DNA of 64,000 bases from Streblospio benedicti (taxonomy: Eukaryota; Annelida; Polychaeta; Spionida; Spionidae): assembly GCA_019095985.1 (NCBI GenBank), contig CM032669.1, forward strand, positions 8,842,569 to 8,906,568, in the 5' to 3' direction. Positions 59,101-64,000 of this stretch are shown here, one piece after another. The notes under the pieces are model-generated. The model was not told the DNA's origin and searched no databases. It saw nothing but the letters and a program-made list of their open reading frames with translations. The number at the start of each line of letters is the position of its first letter. Position 1 is the first letter of the stretch. Made by a program: the position numbers and the translations under genes.

Positions 59101-61519
59101 ACATATTCACACAGCATAAAAAGAACATTCCAAAACAAAATGACTTTACATATTACACCAGGTTTCATCCTTGTCACACTATATCTTTCTAAACTCCCTG
59201 GGGAGCATACAGCACATCGCTACCGTAGCGCAGACGTGCTAATCACTCACCTGTACCTATTTAACGTGTAGGTACTCCACGGATCAGTGTGCAGCCTTTA
59301 GAGGTAGGTTTGCTCAACACCCACCATCAAACCCGACCGGGAATCGAACTCCTGTACCTTCTGGTCACAAGTCCAACCCCGTAACCACTCGGCCACAGAA
59401 GCACACAAGCATCAACATCATGCATAGATTGATATAATAGGGGACATCCATGGTTTTTACTTTCAATGCCCCAATTCATCTAGCCGTTCCCACGAGCCCT
59501 CAACACCAGTTTTCCGCTGTCTCAATGAAATATTTATATACGATCGTCTGGTGTCTCAAAATAGTCCAACCCCTTTAACCGCACTGCTGCAGTCTCAAAA
59601 TCAAAGCAAGCATCACCATCAGCATAGAAATGATAGATAAAGACTGATACTGTTTGTCTATTTTGTTCCCCAGCATGCAATTGTTTGTAGCCACCTGCTG
59701 GTTTTAGACAGGAACTACGATTAGAAGAGTATGCCGATTCTCCAATATCTGAGTCTCCCACACACAAGAAAACTAACAAGTCCACCATAAATGCCCATAA
59801 ATTAGCAGCAGATAATTTTGACGATTCCGAAAGCCCTGCAAAACGGCAGGGACTGAGGTCATAATATGCAGCGTAAATATTGAACACTGAAATCTAATAA
59901 CATTTTGTACGTAAAGACGGTTTACACAGCGTTCTTTACTTTTGATTTCTCTAGGACTTTATGAAGTGACCACTTGATTACGCTGTGTACAAAACCTTGC
60001 TGATTTATCGTGTCCTTAGCCTTGGTGGCCTTCTGGAGTCGGTCTTTGGCACATTTTGTAAATTGCTTGTCAACACAAATCTCAATTTCTTTGCGTGCGT
60101 AGAATCAGTTTATGAGAGTGGAGTGTGTGTCTGCAAATGATGACATTTTGATTGCGTCAGGTGGCCTACTTCGGGAACATCAAACATTGTTGTGAAATGC
60201 AAATAGATAATGATATCCTATATACTTATATCGGCCCTTGATATATTGCTGTCTGCAATGTTGTAGTTGTCGCTATGGGTGGAGGTGACATGGTTGTCAT
60301 TGTGCCCTAATTTACATTTGCGAGCACCAATTTTCCATCTAATAGTTAGGTATTACGGCCACTTAGCTACTTCGGCTATGTGTACATTAGAATCTTCAAT
60401 AAGACCACCTCTATAAGTACATCATTTCTATAATAGTTACCGCACCAAGCCTTCTTAAAATAACATTACATGTACATACCTACATTAAGCCCTACTGCAG
60501 TGTGCAATTATATGTACCTAGATGGCTTCTATATCTTGTCTATGACTCTGAAATGTATAAGTATGTCAACTAGGGTAGGCTCAGTCTTAATCAGCGTGTA
60601 ATTTCGTGTTTTGGGGTTATATGGCTGGGAATGCTATCAGGACTTGGTCAGGTCCTTTCAGGACAGGGTTGGATACTGTCAGAATGGAGGGACAGTGGTG
60701 GGTAAGTCTCAGCACTTGGACGGTTGGTGTCAGAATGGGGAGTTGACGTTGTTACAGGAGTGGTAGGGTGTGGAGGTCAAGGTGGCTGTTAGAATAGTGG
60801 TACAGTGGCGGTAGGGGGTTAGGACAGTAGACCCCAGCTATGCAAGCAATATTTGTTGTTGAATAATGAACGGGGGTGTCGTGGGGGTATTTACTTCAGA
60901 AATAGTGCATGAGACTTGATTGACCGTTATTGATTTTTCATCCTCGCGGGTATAAACTAGTGTAACTTACTTTTACATCATACCAATACTAATGCGAAGA
61001 CAAATGCTAATATCCAGAGCACCCACACGCTCCTCAAGACGTGAGGACCACAGTTGTGGTGTTGTTCAATAACGCTTAGTTTGAAAATAGTTAATGTCGA
61101 ATGTTTGTTCAAATGTTCAATGTTTGTTCAATGTTCTATGATTAGTTTGAAATCATGTATAAGTTTAAATCCAAAGAAGAGGGGGATTGTGGTGTTGTTC
61201 AGTAACGCCTGGTGGCTAGACTACCTGCTAATGTTTATTTGTACCGCGACACGCTTCTAAATAAAGCTTCTCGTTCTGGATTTGGAAATGAATAGCGTGT
61301 TGTGTTTCATTCTTTCTAAGTGATTAATCTATTAAATATAATAACTGTGTGACCACAGTGTGCACTTACTGACAGCCTGAACTTGTTCATGATGCGTATG
61401 AGGATGCGCACCACGTCCAGGTGGCCGTTGCGCGTGGCGTGGTGGAGCGGCGTCATGCCGTCCGCGTCCTGCCGGTGCAGGTTGATGTTGCCCATCGCTG
61501 CGTCTAGGATCTGCTGCAC
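49568..61519 (-). CDS. Ankyrin-repeat protein, 3' part of gene (four exons)
   Basis: Exons 61519-61370 (50 codons), 58860-58681 (60 codons), 56287-56179 (36 codons plus 1 nt) and 50187-49568 (2 nt plus 206 codons including stop) join into 352 residues. All junctions are AG/GT and phases agree (0, 0, 1). The first two exons hold ankyrin repeats: DADGMTPLHHATRNGHLDVV and DAHGLTPYIYARRLGLHDVA, each a helix-turn-helix consensus. They are followed by QNFLSAEQWAIIGAKERRVQ, a short linker, and a Ser/Thr-rich C-terminal region with a strong basic cluster (KRQKKKKRK) that could be a nuclear signal. The protein ends MTMGQVAHSLNA. The 5' exons lie beyond the window or were not found between 61520 and 64000. 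Ankyrin repeats bind proteins; the specific family is not recognised. Introns are 2.5, 2.4 and 6.0 kb, and the last holds an LTR fossil. Confidence 0.75.
50789..55880 (-). mobile_element. Ty3/Gypsy-like LTR retrotransposon fossil
   Basis: Lies in the last intron of the ankyrin gene, in the same orientation. Left LTR (3' end of the element) about 50789-51649, right LTR (5' end) about 55303-55880. They share TGTTATGGCTCAAGTAACAG and most of their common length with many small differences. Read on -, the LTR runs TGTTTAGGG to CCATAACA. A purine tract (AGGAGGGGGG) borders the 3' LTR at about 51652-51664. A primer-binding site like that for tRNA-Pro (TGGGGGCTCC-GTCCGGGA) lies at about 55281-55299. 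Gag-like sequence with a zinc-knuckle-like CYYCKEPGHM lies near 54030-54070, and a protease-like DTG region near 53560-53610. Reverse transcriptase was not recognised in the short remaining interior. The element is broken many times and, from LTR divergence, not recent. Confidence 0.75.
52490..52730. repeat. Tandem repeat inside the LTR fossil
   Basis: Units of about 60 bp with CAAATCCAAATATTTCCCA and GGAAGGACAGGATTG, about three to four diverging copies. Confidence 0.7.
55921..56093. mobile_element. Foldback MITE, 173 bp, beside the short ankyrin exon
   Basis: TAAATTTATTATTTTCATCT and TTCACACCACTAAAG at left, mirrored by CTTTAGTGTTGTGAAAGATG and AAAATAATAGATTTA at right, arms of about 60 bp that include CGTTTGACAGTT and AACTGTCAAACG. 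It lies 86 bp past the donor of exon 56179-56287. Confidence 0.85.
56179..56287 (-). CDS. Ankyrin-gene short linker exon
   Basis: Acceptor GTCCTTTCAG, donor GTCAG|GTATTT, 109 nt. Encodes IKQAKDQEMALYKIRGRLPP, then IDPTASSSSIPKISLS, then one base that makes Gly with the next exon. Its phase is exactly what links exon 58681 (phase 0) to exon 50187 (needs 1 nt). It is a GC-rich patch in AT-rich sequence. Confidence 0.7.
56856..57513. mobile_element. TIR element, about 660 bp
   Basis: CACTAATTTTAGTCCACTAC at left and, in complement, CACCAATTTTAGTCCACTAC at right. An inner inverted pair (GCGCGCTTATAGGAA and TTCCTATAAGCGTG) adds a second stem. Noncoding. Intronic to the ankyrin gene. Confidence 0.8.
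57514..58200. other. Intronic, nothing recognised
   Basis: Ankyrin-gene intron without supported features. Confidence 0.35.
58209..58408. mobile_element. Foldback element (family F1), copy 1
   Basis: Flanked by CTAGCTAT on both sides (58201-58208, 58409-58416). Contains TTCTATGTATTTGGTATACA and a stem with TTTATGCTGCGTGATATCCT against AGGATATCACACAGCATAAA. Same family as 58938-59141. Confidence 0.8.
58681..58860 (-). CDS. Ankyrin-gene exon (second repeat)
   Basis: Acceptor TTTCCCGCAG, donor GTGCAG|GTGAGT, exactly 60 codons in phase 0. It carries a second ankyrin unit (HGLTPYIYARRLG, then VALLLVEQGNAS), then a region with Trp (AEQWAIIG). GC-rich against AT-rich flanks. Confidence 0.8.
58913..59404 (-). 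mobile_element. tRNA-derived SINE S1, copy 2 (interrupted)
   Basis: On - the head reads GTGGCCGAGTGGTTACGG, then a clear B box GAGTTCGATTCCCGGTC (complement of about 59334-59350), then the common body to GTCGCTAGAGCAC at the far end. An F1 foldback sits inside (58938-59141). Confidence 0.8.
58938..59141. mobile_element. Foldback element F1, copy 2, nested in the SINE
   Basis: GACTTTACA directly flanks it (58929-58937 and 59142-59150), a 9-bp target duplication. The uninterrupted SINE at 63848 has a single GACTTAACA there. The arms, TTTTGGAATGTTCTTTTT and TATGCTGTGTGAATATGT on the left, are mirrored almost perfectly over about 80 bp. Confidence 0.9.
59505..59735 (-). repeat. Dispersed repeat R2, copy 2
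   Basis: Complement of 16650-16850. It extends beyond it with CAGCGGAAAACTGGTGTTGA, which links it to the 36333 fragment. Confidence 0.6.
59736..61369. other. Intronic, with G-rich and possible LTR-like pieces
   Basis: 60600-60830 is G/T-rich with recurring AGGACAG/CAGAATGG phrases. 61050-61315 has two TGTGGTGTTGTTCA starts and an AATAAAGCTTCTCG phrase that could be an LTR remnant, but no partner is present. Confidence 0.3.
61370..61519 (-). CDS. Ankyrin-gene exon (one full repeat)
   Basis: GC-rich, acceptor GTGTTGCAG, donor CTGTCA|GTAAGT, exactly 50 codons in phase 0. Encodes VQQILDAAMGNINLHRQ and then a canonical ankyrin unit with TPLHHA and a following helix VVRILIRIMNKF. Confidence 0.8.
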
Positions 61520-61553
61520 CTGCAACACGGGGTGACCTCCTCAACACGGGAAC

Positions 61554-61891
61554 TTAAAACCGGCTTTACACTATAGCGAATTCCTCTACGTAGCTCTAAG
61601 TGCAATGTCGAACTGGCAAATTCGTCGGGAAATTTTGAACATGTTTGAACGAACATTTGAACGAACATTCAGTTTGGTTAAAGTTCACTACAAATAGTTA
61701 TGCTGCGTCTGGGGATCACAGAACGTTTGCACATATAAGTAACACTTCGTTTGCCTCAGCAACTTGTCGTACCATGCATTTTTACTACGTTCAATGCCGC
61801 CACAATACGCCCAAGTTGACGACGTGACATAATACGTGAAGATGCGTTGCACGGGTTCGCCCATGATCGCTCTAGTGTAAAGCGGGTTTAA
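61554..61891 (-). mobile_element. MITE family M1, copy B
   Basis: Complement of copy A: GGCTTTACACTATAGCGAAT at left, CTCTAGTGTAAAGCGGGTTT at right, with CCACAATACGCCCAAGTTGA inside. It abuts copy C head to head. Confidence 0.75.
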
Positions 61892-62203
61892 AGGCGAACA
61901 TATGCGAATCTGTGCAACGTATGAATACGATTTTGTCCAGGTTGTGTACATGGGCGTATTGAAGCGGCATTGAACGCAGTAAAAATGCTTGTTACACTGA
62001 GTTGCTGAGCCAACCGAAGTGTTGTTAATTTGTGTGAATGTTCTACAATTCATAGACGTAGCACAACTATTTGTAACGAACCTAAACTAACCAGTCCATT
62101 CGTCAACAAACTTTGAACACGTTCAAAATTTCCTGACGAATTTGTCAGTTCAGCACGTAGAGCTACGTAGGTTGAATTCGCTAAAGTGTAAACCCTGCTT
62201 AAA
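61888..62203 (+). mobile_element. MITE family M1, copy C
   Basis: Starts at the shared terminus with copy B, runs through ATGGGCGTATTGAAGCGGCA, and ends GAATTCGCTAAAGTGTAAAC plus CCTGCTT. Same family, opposite orientation to B. Confidence 0.7.
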
Positions 62204-62235
62204 GCACGATTTAAGCTTATATGTGGAGACTTCGC

Positions 62236-62470
62236 ACATAAATGTCGCATTTTCAAATCGCACGATTGTTGTAGATGTACTTTTTATAAGTGTTGCAATT
62301 TCAAATCACACGATTGTTGTAGATATGTTTTTCATAGGTGTCTCATTTTTAAATTGCAAGATTGTTAAAGATGCATTTTTATAGTTGTCTCATTTTCAAA
62401 TCGGACGATTGTTATAGATACATTTTTATAGGTGTCTCATTTTCAAACCGCAACATTGTCGTAGGTATAT
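62236..62470. repeat. Minisatellite, about 46 bp x 5
   Basis: Units are built on GTCTCATTTTCAAATCGCAC plus GATTGTTGTAGAT plus an ATTTTTATAG-like tail, drifting by substitution. An 80-codon frame across it is a by-product. Confidence 0.85.
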
Positions 62471-63109
62471 GTTAATGAAAGACGTGTGTGTCTAGGTATT
62501 GGGGACATTTAAATGCCTACTTTCACTTAAGTCCATACTACTTGCCATTCTGCGGGGAATGTGTAAACTACTGGCAAGAGTATATATTAAGGATACCGGC
62601 ATTTGCGTCCCATGGCCAGTATTTATTTACCAAATGCTGGAAGTTCTACAACTCCACTATTTGAAAATGTCTTTAATACAATCAAATAGAATCAAATGTC
62701 AATATTGCGTAACAGGCTTGATCCACAACATTGATGATTTAAGATCATTGAGATCATAAGTCGCCTGTTTTCAAAACGCTCCAAAAGAATGATAGACATA
62801 CGAACATTCAGAGAACAACTCATTAATGTTGAAATGTCATTGATGCTGACATTACATACATGTATACATGTATGGATTTCACGTTATGAAGTTTGATTTT
62901 GGTATCAGAAATACATTAATTACAGTTTATGTTTTCAAGCACAGTTTTATATGTGAATAATGCAAATTCAATGATCGAGACTCATGATAAACGCACATGA
63001 TAATGCACATTATATTATGAATAATTTATGATAGGAAACGTCCCTAAATATGGCCAATGTTCATAATATGGCCATTCTCCAATACTTAGTGCATTATGCC
63101 AGCATGTCC
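62471..63109. other. Nothing recognised
   Basis: AT-rich, no supported feature. Confidence 0.4.
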
Positions 63110-63750
63110 TTAAACCCGCTTTAAACATAAGCAATCGTAGGCGAACCCGCGCAACGCATCTTTCAAGTCGACAATTTGGGCGTATTGAGGCGACATTGAC
63201 GTATATAGTAGTAAGGGAACGATCACAAATAATGATACCGGAGGGGGGGGGGTCGTCAAAAAGGTGGTTGGGTCGTCCAACTTTTCTGATTCCTTTTGGG
63301 GGTTGCTGAACTTTTTTTATCACGCTACGGTATATATTTTTCCAATATTTTCTTTTAGCAATGCAATGACTATATAGAGGACTTTTTCTTTAGCGGGTGG
63401 GGGAGGGTGGTCGTTAAACTTTTTAAGATGTTGATGGGGGGGGGTGTGGTTAACTTTTTCTTCAAACCCAAAAATGGACGACCCCCCCCCGGTTACGTTT
63501 TTATGATCGTTCCCTAAAAATGCATTGTGCAACGAGCTGCTGAGCAAAACGATGGTACCGGTACTTATAATTTTGACAGTTTAGCAATCACCAGACCCAG
63601 AATAAGTATTTGTAGCGAACTTTAACCAAACTGTATATTCGCCCAAAAGATTTTTGACATGCTCACAATTTCAAGGCAAATTAGCCCGTTCACCACCACA
63701 CACAGACCTACGTAGGTGGAATTCGCTAATGTGCAAAGCAGGTTTTAAAG
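63110..63750 (+). mobile_element. MITE family M1, copy D (interrupted)
   Basis: TAAACCCGCTTTAAACATAA at left; GTGGAATTCGCTAATGTGCA plus AAGCAGGTTTT at right. Its GTAG-TA-AAAATGC target was split by the M2 element at 63214-63514. Confidence 0.75.
63214..63514. mobile_element. MITE family M2, compact copy nested in M1
   Basis: AGGGAACGATCA at left and TGATCGTTCCC at right, with TA on both sides (63212-63213, 63515-63516). Removing it plus one TA restores the M1 consensus GTAGTAAAAATGC. Rich in C/G runs with GTCGTCC-type phrases. Complement of the start of 34051. Confidence 0.9.
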
Positions 63751-63847
63751 CATTAGTTTGTTTGTTTTCACACTACTGTAGTCAACTGTAAAATGTAAAT
63801 GTAAATGTTGTTGTTTGTAGTTGCAATTCACTGTTATCGTGCTCTAG

Positions 63848-64000
63848 CGACTTAACATATACACCAGGTCATTGGCAGCATCCTTGTCACACTATATCCT
63901 TCTCAACTCCCTGGGAAACATACAGCACATCGCTACCGTAGCGCAGACGTGCTAATCACTCACATTAGCGGTCACTCGCCTGACCTGTACCTATTTAACG
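63848..64000 (-). mobile_element. tRNA-derived SINE S1, copy 3 (runs off the window)
   Basis: GCGACTTAACATATACACCA through GGAAACATACAGCACATCG and CCTGTACCTATTTAACG at the window end. Lacks the F1 insertion found in copy 2. Confidence 0.75.

Noticed and set aside
59334-59404. Possible functional tRNA gene
   Set aside because: A and B boxes are present, but the acceptor stem does not pair and a repeated SINE body follows.
61050-61315. Solo LTR
   Set aside because: There is an AATAAA-bearing stretch with repeated TGTGGTGTTGTTCA, but no defined ends or target duplication.
62142-62384. 80-codon frame with repeated peptides
   Set aside because: By-product of the 46-bp minisatellite.

Overview
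The window is a piece of an invertebrate animal nuclear genome. It is AT-rich, has spliced genes with multi-kilobase introns and canonical GT-AG sites, and is crowded with tRNA-derived SINEs, foldback and TIR-type DNA transposons and one degraded LTR retroelement. Two runs of exactly 100 N (13552-13651, 31305-31404) mark assembly gaps. A marine invertebrate such as a deuterostome or lophotrochozoan is likely, but nothing here fixes the phylum.

Five protein genes can be supported. (1) A + strand gene with exons at 8101-8244, 15512-15671, 16232-16357, 16979-17100 and 26229-27744, plus a candidate 24-nt microexon at 17528-17551. It encodes a two-pass membrane protein that resembles TMEM200, with a long cytoplasmic tail ending in a PPxY motif. 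Its first exon(s) were not found. (2) A - strand two-exon gene (37580 to 36954) for a small protein with an arginine/serine-rich, protamine-like N-terminus and a C-terminal SWIB domain. (3) A + strand single-exon 753-codon gene (39623-41884) with an NRF1/erect-wing type DNA-binding domain and two zinc-finger-like motifs. It is enclosed by inverted terminal repeats with TA at both borders, so it may lie inside a DNA transposon. (4) A - strand exon (44875-44520) for a small single-pass acidic membrane protein. (5) The 3' part of a - strand ankyrin-repeat gene with exons at 61519-61370, 58860-58681, 56287-56179 and 50187-49568. The reading frame stays continuous only if the short third exon is included. 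A Ty3/Gypsy-like fossil sits in its last intron.

Region by region: 1-8 kb holds SINE pieces, a trinucleotide repeat and a 1.3-kb TIR element with a second partial copy. 8-29 kb is the membrane-protein gene, with introns full of transposons. 29-36 kb has foldback elements and a nested TA-flanked element carrying fossil virus-like sequence. 36-45 kb holds the SWIB, NRF1-like and small membrane-protein genes among nested MITEs. 45-49 kb is another TIR element plus a pogo-like MITE. 49-62 kb is the ankyrin gene with the LTR fossil and several foldback elements. 62-64 kb is a cluster of one MITE family, a minisatellite and a SINE. No function links the genes. They look like unrelated neighbours in a repeat-rich region.
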